Source of the DNA: an uncultured Butyrivibrio sp.
Lineage (GTDB): Bacteria > Bacillota > Clostridia > Lachnospirales > Lachnospiraceae
Direction of reading: 5' to 3'
Assembly: GCF_947169445.1 (NCBI RefSeq)
Contig: NZ_CAMVPU010000001.1
Location: forward strand, 62,001-126,000
DNA length: 64,000 bases
The position numbers and the translations under genes were made by a program. The first letter of the stretch is position 1, and each line of letters opens with the position of its first letter. This document shows positions 1 through 7,764 of this stretch, piece after piece. The notes under the pieces are model-generated. The model made no database searches and had not been told where the DNA came from. It saw only the letters and a program-made list of their open reading frames with translations.

Positions 1-2
1 AT

Positions 3-707
3 AAGGGGGAATCCATTGCTTTTTACGGGCATAATGGCTGTGGGAAGAGCACTATGCTGAAAATTATCTCCAGACTTATACCGATTAACGGCGGTGATCT
101 GAAGTATCATGAAAAGCTGCGGTTTTCCTATGTTCCGGAAAAATTTGTGGGGATGGAAATAGAGATGATTGACTATCTTTACGGCGTTGCCCGGATGGAG
201 AATGTAGACACTGCTGTGACAGATGGGCTAATCAGGGATTTTTTCTTGGAATCAATGATCCATACTAGGATGGACAAGCTTTCTAAAGGAAGTTTGCAAA
301 AAGTTGGCGTGATTCAGGCACTCATGGCGCCACACGACGTCATTCTGCTTGACGAGCCGCTTTCTGGACAGGATGCTGACTCTCAAAAGGTTTTTATAGA
401 TAAGATGAATGAGCTACATAGCCGTGGAATTACAATTTTCATGGCTTGTCACGAAAAGAAGCTGATAGATGCACTATCCGATAGGGTATACACGATTGAG
501 CAAAGGAAGCTTAAAGAAATCGGTGTTCCAGGAGAAACGGCTTATTCTGTATATGTGAGGATAAATCCGGCGCTGACTGTGTGGCCTGATATGAGAAGTA
601 ACGGCGGACGCTACGAGCTAACAACTGAGGAGACGGAGCTCAAGAAAACCGTGCTTGGACTATATGAAGAAGGATGGGAGATTGTAGGCATTGAAAAACA
701 CGCTTGA
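3..707 (+). CDS. ABC transporter ATP-binding protein (5' partial)
   Basis: The reading frame is open from the window edge, so the gene starts upstream. An internal ATG at 54 lies inside the Walker A loop and cannot be the start. Walker A (GHNGCGKST) is encoded at 27-53. The signature is LSKGSLQKVG, Walker B is VILLDEP followed by a D-loop SGQD, and the switch histidine is in MACHEK. The C-terminal ~60 residues after the ATPase core are not a domain I recognise. The stop overlaps the start of the membrane gene at 691, which fits a two-gene ABC exporter or efflux system. The substrate cannot be told from the sequence. ABC ATPase: sure; function: unknown. Confidence 0.93.
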   Translation, partial: KGESIAFYGHNGCGKSTMLKIISRLIPINGGDLKYHEKLRFSYVPEKFVGMEIEMIDYLYGVARMENVDTAVTDGLIRDFFLESMIHTRMDKLSKGSLQKVGVIQALMAPHDVILLDEPLSGQDADSQKVFIDKMNELHSRGITIFMACHEKKLIDALSDRVYTIEQRKLKEIGVPGETAYSVYVRINPALTVWPDMRSNGGRYELTTEETELKKTVLGLYEEGWEIVGIEKHA

Positions 708-1422
708 ATTATACAGACTGCGACGAAAACTCTTGCAAAAGGGGCAAATCCTGATCATACCGGTAGTTGCTACTGCTATTTTCATAGGAATCATGTATTC
801 AATGGCGCCGATTGGCGTTACCAGTAGTTTTATGCTGTCAGCGGCTTTTCTTTACTTTGTATGTGTGTTTATTTCCATGACTCTGAACGGAAAAGAGAAC
901 GATGTATTTGAAGAAACGCTGATGATGCATTGCGAGACACCGCTTAATTACTATGTTTCCCGCGAAATGCTGCTGATTACTCAGTGCTTTGGATACTCAT
1001 TGATGCTAACGGTGTTCCCGACTGTGCTCTTTTTGGTTAAAGGCTCCAGGTTTGTTAGGCCTATGGGGGTGTCGGATGTTGTTATCGGTGGGCTCTATAT
1101 TTTCTTAAGCGGACTATGTGGCATGGCAACTGGTGATTTCTTTCATCCGCGATTTTTAACAAAAAGAAAAAATGGAATACTCGGCGCGCTCACAATATCA
1201 GTGCTTGAAATATGTAAAGAGGGGCTGATTGAATCTTTCGCACCTTTGGTGGCATTGAATTTTGCGCTGCCTCCTTTCCTTGACGGTTTCAAGCTGGTAG
1301 GCAGTACAGACAGTTTCGAGTTGAAGGGAATGGGCTTGATTTTTCTACACATGGCTGTATATGCTGCAGTAGTGGTGTGCCTGAAAGTATGGGTGCTTGA
1401 AAAGAGAAGATTTAGGTATTGA
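691..1422 (+). CDS. ABC-2-like membrane permease partner of the upstream ATPase
   Basis: A 243-residue hydrophobic protein with about six predicted membrane segments (for example around residues 18-35, 46-65, 95-115, 128-145 and 218-235). It starts with TTG at 691, 17 bases before the ATPase gene ends, with a GGGAG-like site about ten bases upstream, so the two are translationally coupled. No catalytic motif is visible. The position after an ABC ATPase and the ABC-2-like hydropathy suggest the permease half of an efflux system. The family is inferred from context rather than from a recognised signature. Confidence 0.75.
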   Translation: MKNTLELYRLRRKLLQKGQILIIPVVATAIFIGIMYSMAPIGVTSSFMLSAAFLYFVCVFISMTLNGKENDVFEETLMMHCETPLNYYVSREMLLITQCFGYSLMLTVFPTVLFLVKGSRFVRPMGVSDVVIGGLYIFLSGLCGMATGDFFHPRFLTKRKNGILGALTISVLEICKEGLIESFAPLVALNFALPPFLDGFKLVGSTDSFELKGMGLIFLHMAVYAAVVVCLKVWVLEKRRFRY

Positions 1423-1482
1423 AAAATTAGATAAAAATGTCTTATGGGTTAATGCTATCGGGGAATGATAAGGGGGGATTGT

Positions 1483-1797
1483 GTGAAAAAGAAAGCGATA
1501 TGTATTGTGAGAGCATGTTTTGCTTTGCTTACAATGTTGTTACTTGGAGGCTGTGGCAGTCGTATAGATTATTCTCTTCCGGCAAATCCCATAGAGTTTA
1601 ACACTGGAACTTTTATAAATCCGAATAACCCTGATGATGAGTATATTTCGATTGAGTATAACGGGAGAACCTATATCACGTATGGAACGATAAATGGCAT
1701 CGTTCCAAAGGATGAGATGGGTGATTGTCTTGGATATATCGTGCAGGACGGAGTCAAGATGGAAGATTCAAGGATATTTCTGTTGATGGTAAGTTGA
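1483..1797 (+). CDS. Small putative lipoprotein, possibly truncated by a frameshift
   Basis: Starts at GTG 1483 because AGGGGGG (1471-1477) is well spaced for it. An in-frame ATG at 1465 has no comparable site. The N-terminus is a lipoprotein signal: KKK, a hydrophobic stretch, then lipobox LLGGC. The mature part carries NGRTYITYGTINGIV and CLGYIVQDG, like small secreted Lachnospiraceae proteins of unknown role. The frame ends in IFLLMVS. The other reading of the same bases continues as SVDGKLIAMKKENL to a stop at about 1823, which looks like a more natural C-terminus. A one- or two-base indel near 1777-1785 is therefore possible. Function unknown. Confidence 0.65.
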   Translation: MKKKAICIVRACFALLTMLLLGGCGSRIDYSLPANPIEFNTGTFINPNNPDDEYISIEYNGRTYITYGTINGIVPKDEMGDCLGYIVQDGVKMEDSRIFLLMVS

Positions 1798-1838
1798 TTG
1801 CCATGAAAAAAGAGAACCTATAACAAGGAAAGCGGATC

Positions 1839-2285
1839 ATGAATTATAGACTAATGACAGAACAAGATTTAGAGTATGTAGTCACAAAAAACATTGAATA
1901 CTATAACACTGTAGAAGACTGCTGCTGGACATATGAGAAAGCATACAAGAGAATCCATCAGGTATTGGCGATGGAAGACTCAATGTGTATGCTCCAGATT
2001 GATGACAATAACACTATAACCGGCTATTTGATGGGATACTATAAAGAATATGATGATATAAGAGGCTACTTTCTTGAAGAGATAGTTATATTTAAAGGTT
2101 TCCAAGGAAATGGTTATGGCACAGATTTCTTAAAGACATTGGAACAATTGATCCATAAGAATGGGGCTTCTATCATAGAATTAAACAGCGTTAATGATGA
2201 AAAGCACAAACATTTTTATTCTAAGCTTTCTTATTATGAGACAAAAAATTTTGTAATGATGGGGAAATTTCTGGAAGAGACATAA
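1839..2285 (+). CDS. GNAT family N-acetyltransferase
   Basis: A 148-residue single-domain protein of normal GNAT length. The acetyl-CoA binding signature is GFQGNGYGTDFLKTLE (about residues 88-103), preceded by the beta-4 strand EEIVIF. The C-terminal part ends with FYSKLSYYETKNFVMMGK, the usual last strands of the fold. It would transfer an acetyl group from acetyl-CoA to an amine, and the acceptor cannot be predicted. AAGGAAAG lies just upstream of the ATG. It is the last intact gene before a stretch of decayed genes, two of which are also GNAT fragments. Confidence 0.88.
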   Translation: MNYRLMTEQDLEYVVTKNIEYYNTVEDCCWTYEKAYKRIHQVLAMEDSMCMLQIDDNNTITGYLMGYYKEYDDIRGYFLEEIVIFKGFQGNGYGTDFLKTLEQLIHKNGASIIELNSVNDEKHKHFYSKLSYYETKNFVMMGKFLEET

Positions 2286-2382
2286 TGGCCCAAGGGGGGC
2301 GGAGTCATGGGCATACTTTGAAATGAACCGCCAACTCCGTTCCTTGGGTCCGCTGAAAGAAAGGATGAACAGATGCGAGACG

Positions 2383-2767
2383 GAATAGCTATCTTCCGGA
2401 ACAGCGGGAATCAAGAAAAGCTGCTCTTGATGGCGAATACGGAGTGAATTGCTCTTATCTTGGTGACATGCCCTATTCCGTGTCCAGAACTAAGGAAGAG
2501 GTCGAAAAAGCCATAGCGAAGGATGTTTCAGCTCATCCCCAGTATGTTATGACCGGAGTAACCATTAACTGGAGTGATGAGATTCTTTCCACGATCAAAC
2601 ATGTTTTCTGGCTGAAAACAGAAACAGAAGAAAGAGTTCGGCGTGTGAAGAATCGAGAAGAAAAACGCTGGGGCGACAGAGTAACTGAAGGCGGAGACAT
2701 GTACGAGCAACAAAAATCCTTTCGGGAACTTATCGCAGGGCTTACTGATGAAAAGGTTTTAAGAAAC
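2383..2767 (+). pseudogene. Remnant of a P-loop nucleotide kinase-like protein
   Basis: Around 2383-2430 the translation begins AIFRNSGNQEKLLL, which looks like a P-loop (GNSGSGKSTL type) wrecked by substitutions and a frame change. The next frame, open from ATG 2444, runs NCSYLGDMPYSVSRTKEEVE and then a helix rich in R/E/K (TEERVRRVKNREEKRWGDRV), the layout of small AAA or shikimate-kinase-like proteins with their lid region. The same frame then runs into unrelated sequence after about 2750. With no intact Walker A and at least one frameshift it should be non-functional. The family name is inferred from residual motifs. Confidence 0.6.
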
Positions 2768-2794
2768 ATTGGTAAAACAGACTGTGAAACGGCA

Positions 2795-2960
2795 CGGGAA
2801 GATTGCCCAGAAGATGCTTACGACACTGCAGAATGTGCTTAAGGATAAAGGCATTCACCTGCTCATTGCTCTTATGGCCGGGAATGATGAAGCGCAGCGA
2901 TTTTATAGAAATATCGAAAACGCCGCTATTCATGATGAGGGCGTATGGATGAAGTTTTAG
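2795..2960 (+). pseudogene. C-terminal fragment of a GNAT acetyltransferase
   Basis: The frame ending at 2960 encodes LLIALMAGNDEAQRFYRNIE followed by a short tail ending in VWMKF. This is the typical end of GNAT enzymes, where N-D-E-A-x-x-FY is the CoA-proximal strand-helix turn. There is no N-terminal half in front of it. Upstream sequence in this frame is out-of-frame kinase-like remnant. It is best read as a decayed acetyltransferase, not as the 63-residue open frame that can be drawn from ATG 2769. Confidence 0.6.
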
Positions 2961-2999
2961 AGATGAAAATTTAAGACAGTGAGAGGCGGGTGTGGTTTA

Positions 3000-3260
3000 A
3001 TGCTGGATTTTCATGCCGTAACAGAAACTGAGAAAAAAACATAAGCGAATGGAAGTATCCCGGCGAATACTCCATCTACAATAACATCTCATATGATGAG
3101 CAGATCCGTACCGGCAGAGGCTTTGCCAATCCCGAGAATAGATTTTCAAGGGGTTCCCTAGGGGTTCCCTAGGGGTTCCCTTTCGGGAGACGGTGCCAGA
3201 TGCTCCTTTCTGTCTGGGTTTTGGACGTGACATAATTGTTCAAGTCCCGTATGATCCATT
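3000..3260 (+). pseudogene. Frameshifted N-terminal remnant of a second GNAT-like acetyltransferase
   Basis: ATG 3000 follows AGAGGCGGG and reads MLDFHAVTETEKKT then stop. The neighbouring frame picks up ISEWKYPGEYSIYNN and then ISYDEQIRTGRGFANPENRF to about 3146. This resembles the N-terminus of GNAT enzymes that begin with an EWKYPGEY-type motif. After ENRF the frame enters a run of 11-bp tandem repeats and loses similarity. A single-base change near 3036-3042 would explain the broken frame. No intact product is expected. Confidence 0.55.
3149..3181. repeat. Three tandem copies of an 11-bp unit
   Basis: The unit AGGGGTTCCCT occurs three times in a row at 3149, 3160 and 3171 without mismatches. 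Each unit is nearly self-complementary (AGGG/CCCT), so the array could slip or fold. It lies inside the decayed GNAT remnant. Its period of 11 is not a multiple of three, so expansion or contraction would shift the frame. Confidence 0.9.
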
Positions 3261-3266
3261 TTTATA

Positions 3267-4298
3267 TTAGGAATTTATTCGATAGTCACGGGGACTGCAG
3301 CCATAGGTTCTTCTAAAGAGCCTGTGAAAAAAGCTGGTGTTGTCATAGCCAATAAGAACTGAAATATCGGCTATTGCTATGTCAGTGGTTTTTAAAAGTT
3401 CGCAGGCCTTGGACATGCGCTTTGCCTGCAGAAGTTCTTTAAAGGTGCTTCCGGTATTTCTTTTGATAATGCGGCTAAGGACGTATTCGTCTTCTTTAGT
3501 AGTCTTTGAAAAGGCAGATAATGAAGCATCTTTGTATTCTTCATCGATGTAGCGAAAGATCCTGAACATAATATTCTGTTCGAAGGATTTTCTGGAGACA
3601 CTGATAGTGTCGGTATGCTGCAATAAATTCAGGAAAAGAAGACCCATAGTAACCTGATTGATGGTCTTGTTGTTTGAATTATCAGATTGAGCTTTGAATA
3701 GAAGATCCTGATCTAAATTGCCACTGATAGGTTTACGCTCCTGAAGCATATTCCAAACAAGGTTTTCCATAATATTTTGTATCTGAGGGATATCGGACAC
3801 ATGGAAATAGAGAAAATTTCCACCGATATCCTTTTTTGTCAGGCAGCTTACAAGAAAGTTTTTTAAGGGGTTTTCTTCATGCTCCAACATGGAAAAAGCA
3901 GTGTTAAAAAACTCCGGCAGGATCATGAAATTGATAGCAATATCATTTTCTCCGGCAGGAAGGATTTCCTGCTTGGCGTGTTGGTTCATGAAAAGAAGAT
4001 CACCTTGTTTAAGGGTGATCCTCTGGCCATCGATGATGTGTACTGTTTCTCCCTGACACATGTAGATAAATTCCACATAGTTGTGAGTATGGAGAGGAAA
4101 GTGGATGAAGCGCACATGAGGACGCATATCTATCAGCTTCCCATCCTGCAGGACTCTGGCAGAGTCAATTTCATCATCGGTATTTACTTTCTTTTCTGAA
4201 CTGTAGTAAAGCTCACGGTTAATAGTGGGCTTACCATCAAGGATGGCCTGCTCTTCATCAGTGACTACGCTCAGGATGTCTATGAGTTTTTGATTCAT
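3267..4298 (-). CDS. AraC family transcriptional regulator with cupin-like sensor domain
   Basis: 343 residues. The N-terminal half is a cupin-type sugar-binding domain (FPLHTHNYVEFIYMCQG; RITLKQGDLLFMNQ). The C-terminal ~100 residues hold the double helix-turn-helix of AraC/XylS proteins, ending with the signature IGYDNTSFFHRLFRRTYGCSPRDYR. It is the last gene of a minus-strand trio with the mutarotase-like and CmpB-like genes, and the trio is divergent from rhaA-rhaD-rhaB. The likely role is rhamnose-responsive activation of the divergent operon, as RhaR/RhaS do elsewhere, but no operator has been shown. AraC family: sure; rhamnose as ligand: inferred from position. Confidence 0.92.
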   Translation of the reverse strand: MNQKLIDILSVVTDEEQAILDGKPTINRELYYSSEKKVNTDDEIDSARVLQDGKLIDMRPHVRFIHFPLHTHNYVEFIYMCQGETVHIIDGQRITLKQGDLLFMNQHAKQEILPAGENDIAINFMILPEFFNTAFSMLEHEENPLKNFLVSCLTKKDIGGNFLYFHVSDIPQIQNIMENLVWNMLQERKPISGNLDQDLLFKAQSDNSNNKTINQVTMGLLFLNLLQHTDTISVSRKSFEQNIMFRIFRYIDEEYKDASLSAFSKTTKEDEYVLSRIIKRNTGSTFKELLQAKRMSKACELLKTTDIAIADISVLIGYDNTSFFHRLFRRTYGCSPRDYRINS

Positions 4299-4316
4299 GT
4301 TTTTGTTTGGGCCTCA

Positions 4317-5198
4317 TCATGAAATTGTGATCTGGTACTGTATTTTTTTACTAGTTGCAGCATCTAGTTTTTGTTCACCGTATTTCTCCGGAAGCTCCCC
4401 TCTAAAGCCCTTGTTGTCGCAGCGGCCGATCCAAGGCTCGAGACATACATATTCTGCATCAATGGAAGGCTTGGACCAGAGTCCGAAAGATGGGAACTCT
4501 TTACACTTCATTGTGATGTATGGCTTGCCATCAGGAGTGCAAAGGCTTACTTCCTCTACCTGATGATCGTCGAAGATTAGTGCATCCTTATCAAATAAAT
4601 GCTCTGTGATATCAAGGTAATTTCCCTTAAGAGAAAGAGGATTTGGATTCTCAAAATCAACTTCTCTTGTTTCCTGTAAAATAAGGACGTATTCTAATTC
4701 ATTCTTATTAAACTTTACCTTGTAATCAGTTCTCTTTTCACCTTCATTAATTGGACATCTAAAGGCAGGATGACCACCGATAGAGTAGTAGAGCGGCTCC
4801 GTATCTGATGGATTTTTAATATCCCATATTACATTTATTGTGCTGCCCTCAAGCTTGTGGGTAACAGTAAGCTCGAAATCAAAAGGATAGATTTCTTTTG
4901 TCTTGTCATTTGATCTAAGCACGAAGCTTACGCTGTCACCAGTGTTTTCTACAAATTCAAAATCTGTATCTCTTGCAAAGCCATGGGACTTCATGGTGTA
5001 AGTCTGGCCCTTATATCTATATTCATCATTTACTACATTTCCTACAAATGGGAAAAGAAGCGGAGCATGCCTGTTCCAAAACTTGGGATCAGCCTGCCAT
5101 AAAAGTTCCTTTTCTCTTTTCTTGTCATAGATACTGCTAAGCTCACTTCCGTGCGCTGCAACTCCTACCTTTAAAAATTCGTTTTCAATATATTCCAT
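4317..5198 (-). CDS. Aldose 1-epimerase (mutarotase) family protein, LacX-like
   Basis: 293 residues, the usual length for LacX/YihR-type mutarotase-fold proteins. Typical markers are MKSHGFARDTDF (first active-site histidine), GGHPAFRCP (second histidine) and EPWIGRCDN near the end (catalytic glutamate region). The family interconverts alpha and beta anomers of sugars or binds them, and the partner sugar is not readable from sequence. GGAGGT lies 7-8 bases upstream of the ATG. It is 18 bases upstream of the AraC gene and downstream of the CmpB-like gene. Beside the rhamnose operon it may supply the rhamnose mutarotase step, since no RhaM-type gene is seen. That is an inference. Confidence 0.88.
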   Translation of the reverse strand: MEYIENEFLKVGVAAHGSELSSIYDKKREKELLWQADPKFWNRHAPLLFPFVGNVVNDEYRYKGQTYTMKSHGFARDTDFEFVENTGDSVSFVLRSNDKTKEIYPFDFELTVTHKLEGSTINVIWDIKNPSDTEPLYYSIGGHPAFRCPINEGEKRTDYKVKFNKNELEYVLILQETREVDFENPNPLSLKGNYLDITEHLFDKDALIFDDHQVEEVSLCTPDGKPYITMKCKEFPSFGLWSKPSIDAEYVCLEPWIGRCDNKGFRGELPEKYGEQKLDAATSKKIQYQITIS

Positions 5199-5236
5199 TT
5201 CGATACCTCCATTTATGGTTAAATTAGTATGATTTT

Positions 5237-6067
5237 TTATTTTTTCCTAAGTTCTCTTACTCGTTCCTTTAACGCATTGTTCATATGGGTATAGGGCGAT
5301 TGTTGTAAGTCTTCTTCATCGCCGGTAACTTTGGGAATAAACTTCTGTATACCCAAAAGAACTCTCTTCTGATTGAGAGACAGTCTTTCGGCATAAGCTT
5401 TAGCCAGCTGATCACGCCTGGCATCCATGTTCTCTTTTTCTTCAATGAGCTTTTGTTCGATGATCTTGGGCGTTGCAGCAACTCTTTCATATCTCTGCTG
5501 AGCTTTCGTATTGAATTCTTCATGCATCTGTTCCACATCCTTAAGGAGTGCTGAAAGACTCGCTTCTGTTAGTGCGTAGTCCGCTCCAAATATGCCGGCA
5601 AAAATAATCGCCAAGACCTCATACACTAATGGATTTACCATAGTATGAACATTCTCTACGGCAGGAATCAGGTACTTAACTATAGCTACGCCTGCGAGGC
5701 CAAATGCAATACTCACCGGCACGCAGATCCTTCCGTTGATGTTTAGTGGAATAGTGCTGTAATCCCACCATCTTGCATGGAAACGCTTTTCCAATATCCA
5801 TGAAGTAGCATATTCAGCAACAGCACTTCCAAGGTAACAGATGATAAACACACCCCAGATTGGAAAATCCGGAGATGAAAGAAAACCAAACACACTAAAT
5901 ACAATTGAGGTCGTCACCACGCATGAACCGTAAATAGGGCAGACAGGCCCAAACAAAAATCCTCTGTCAGCCCACTTTTTCTCCTTGATTGTGCAATATA
6001 TTGATTCCCAAACCCATCCAAGAAAACTGTAAAAAATAAATTCTACGAAATACTGAGCTATTAACAT
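5237..6067 (-). CDS. Putative ABC-transporter type IV (CmpB-like) membrane protein
   Basis: 276 residues. The N-terminal ~170 residues hold about five membrane segments with the family hallmarks FYSFLGWVWESIY, then RGFLFGPVCPIYG, and later the cytoplasmic loop RWWDYS..PLNINGRICVP. The C-terminal ~100 residues form a charged, helical, probably coiled-coil tail (many E/K/R, VEQMHEEF onward). The family is called a putative ABC transporter component, but its biochemical role is not established. The AAAGGAAAG ribosome site is next to its ATG. It is first of the minus-strand trio leading to the AraC regulator. Confidence 0.85.
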   Translation of the reverse strand: MLIAQYFVEFIFYSFLGWVWESIYCTIKEKKWADRGFLFGPVCPIYGSCVVTTSIVFSVFGFLSSPDFPIWGVFIICYLGSAVAEYATSWILEKRFHARWWDYSTIPLNINGRICVPVSIAFGLAGVAIVKYLIPAVENVHTMVNPLVYEVLAIIFAGIFGADYALTEASLSALLKDVEQMHEEFNTKAQQRYERVAATPKIIEQKLIEEKENMDARRDQLAKAYAERLSLNQKRVLLGIQKFIPKVTGDEEDLQQSPYTHMNNALKERVRELRKK

Positions 6068-6261
6068 AAGTCTTTCCTTTCAAAGCTTTCAAAGAATTTA
6101 TACCTAATAATGATGATAATTGCAATTGATTCCGATTGCAAGAAAGGACGTAAAATTTGTTTTATTCCGACCTTAAATAATATGGAGCAAGAGAGTAAAT
6201 TTGAATTATCAAATGTATTTAGCTGATCGTACACAGGGATATGGACATACTCACCAAAATC
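6068..6261. other. Divergent intergenic region between the CmpB-like gene and rhaA
   Basis: About 190 bp of A+T-rich DNA that must hold the promoters of both the minus-strand trio and the rhamnose operon. It contains a doubled ATTGCAA/GATTGCAA motif around 6118-6140 that might be a regulator half-site pair. No convincing -35/-10 pair could be assigned by eye. A tandem repeat array follows directly. Confidence 0.4.
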
Positions 6262-6366
6262 CCGTCCGCGGAGCCACAAAACTATGGCTAGCACAACCGT
6301 CCGCGGAGCCACAAAACTATGGCTAGCACAACCGTCCGCGGAGCCACAACACTATGGCAAGCACAA
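6262..6366. repeat. Three 35-bp tandem repeats immediately upstream of rhaA
   Basis: Three head-to-tail copies begin at 6262, 6297 and 6332. Copies 1 and 2 are identical. Copy 3 differs at two positions. Each copy contains the palindrome CCGCGG followed by AGCCACAA and CTATGGC. The array ends three bases before the AAAGGGG ribosome site of rhaA, so it is either promoter-proximal DNA or part of the 5' leader. The G+C content is visibly higher than the flanks. The array happens to be open in the rhaA frame, which creates a false N-terminal extension. It may be an operator array for the AraC regulator, a leader RNA structure, or a chance expansion. Confidence 0.9.
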
Positions 6367-6382
6367 TGAAAGGGGAAAGCAA

Positions 6383-7633
6383 ATGACAGTAAAAGAAAGA
6401 TATGAAGATGCGAAGACGCGCTATGCAAAACTTGGAGTTGATACAGATAAGGCCCTTGAGGCACTTTCACAGATAAAACTCTCAATGCACTGCTGGCAGG
6501 GGGATGACGTAATCGGCTTTGATCAGAAAGGCCCGCTTACAGGCGGTATTCAGACAACAGGTAATTATCCTTATAAGGCTACTACACCACAGCAGCTTAT
6601 GGATGATATGGATAAGACCTTCTCATATGTTCCCGGTAAACACAAGATAAATCTTCACGCATCCTATGCAATTTTTGAGGATGGCGAGTGGGCTGACAGA
6701 GATGCCCTTGAGCCCAAGCACTTTAAGAAATGGGCAGAATATGCCAAGGAAAGAGGACTTGGAATTGACTTTAATCCTACATATTTCAGCCATCCCAAGT
6801 CAGAAGTAGCAACACTTTCATCTGCTGATGAAGAGATAAGACAGTTCTGGATCAGACATGGTCAGGCTTGTATCAGAATTTCAGAATACTTTGCTGAGCA
6901 GACAGGTCAGACATGTATGATGAACATCTGGATTCCTGATGGACTTAAGGATGTTCCGGGAGACAGAAAGGCTCCAAGAGCAAGACTTAAGGATTCTCTT
7001 GATCAGATTCTCTCCATAGATTATGACAAGAGCAAGGTTGCTATCGCAGTCGAGTCCAAGGTATTCGGAATCGGCGCAGAGTCCTATACAGTTGGAAGTC
7101 ATGAGTTCTACATGAATTATGCTGCCAAGAATGATATCATGTGCCTTATTGATACAGGTCATTTCCACCCAACAGAGAACGTAGCTGATAAGCTCTCTTC
7201 AATGCTTCTTTTCTATGATAAGATGGCTCTTCATGTATCACGTCCTGTTCGCTGGGATTCAGATCATGTTGTTATCTTCAATGATGATGCCAAAGACCTG
7301 GCTCAGGAGATCGTAAGAAACGGCGCTGACAGATTCTATATCGGAATGGACTACTTTGATGCCAGCATCAATAGAATCTCTGCCTGGACAAACGGAATGA
7401 GAAACTTCCTTAAGGCTCTTATGTACGCAGAGCTTCAGCCAATGGATAAGATGACACAGCTTCAGAACAACTGCAACTTCACAGAACTTATGTCACTTAC
7501 AGAGCAGCTTAAGATGATGCCTTTCGGCGATGTTTGGGATTTCTACTGCGAAAAGAATGGAGTTGCCCTTGAGGAAGACTGGTTCGCAGATTGCTCTAAG
7601 TATGAGAAGGAAGTTTTATCAAAGCGCAGCTGA
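6383..7633 (+). CDS. rhaA: L-rhamnose isomerase
   Basis: Converts L-rhamnose to L-rhamnulose in the cytoplasm, the first step of rhamnose breakdown. The protein is 416 residues, the family length. Recognisable blocks are IKLSMHCWQGDDVIGFD near the N-terminus, NLHASYA, the metal and substrate region AVESKVFGIGAESYTVGSHE, then CLIDTGHFHP and HVSRPVRWDSDHVV. ATG 6383 is chosen because it follows AAAGGGGAAA and gives the standard N-terminus MTVKERYEDAK. A longer in-frame version from 6284 would translate the tandem repeats and is rejected. It leads the rhaA-rhaD-rhaB gene order. Confidence 0.97.
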   Translation: MTVKERYEDAKTRYAKLGVDTDKALEALSQIKLSMHCWQGDDVIGFDQKGPLTGGIQTTGNYPYKATTPQQLMDDMDKTFSYVPGKHKINLHASYAIFEDGEWADRDALEPKHFKKWAEYAKERGLGIDFNPTYFSHPKSEVATLSSADEEIRQFWIRHGQACIRISEYFAEQTGQTCMMNIWIPDGLKDVPGDRKAPRARLKDSLDQILSIDYDKSKVAIAVESKVFGIGAESYTVGSHEFYMNYAAKNDIMCLIDTGHFHPTENVADKLSSMLLFYDKMALHVSRPVRWDSDHVVIFNDDAKDLAQEIVRNGADRFYIGMDYFDASINRISAWTNGMRNFLKALMYAELQPMDKMTQLQNNCNFTELMSLTEQLKMMPFGDVWDFYCEKNGVALEEDWFADCSKYEKEVLSKRS

Positions 7634-7764
7634 GCTTTGAACAAAAGTATATAGAAGTTAATACAAGGCAAAAAATATTTAGTATTAATAAATACAGAAG
7701 TGCATTCATATAAACTGAATGAAATCTTTTATCAGTAATATGTAATGTAGCATAGGAGAAAACA

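Noticed and set aside
6262..6366. Short CRISPR array
   Set aside because: The units abut without spacers, so this is a plain tandem repeat.
6284..6382. N-terminal extension of rhaA in frame
   Set aside because: It translates the 35-bp repeats, lacks a ribosome site, and is not part of the known RhaA N-terminus. ATG 6383 fits better.
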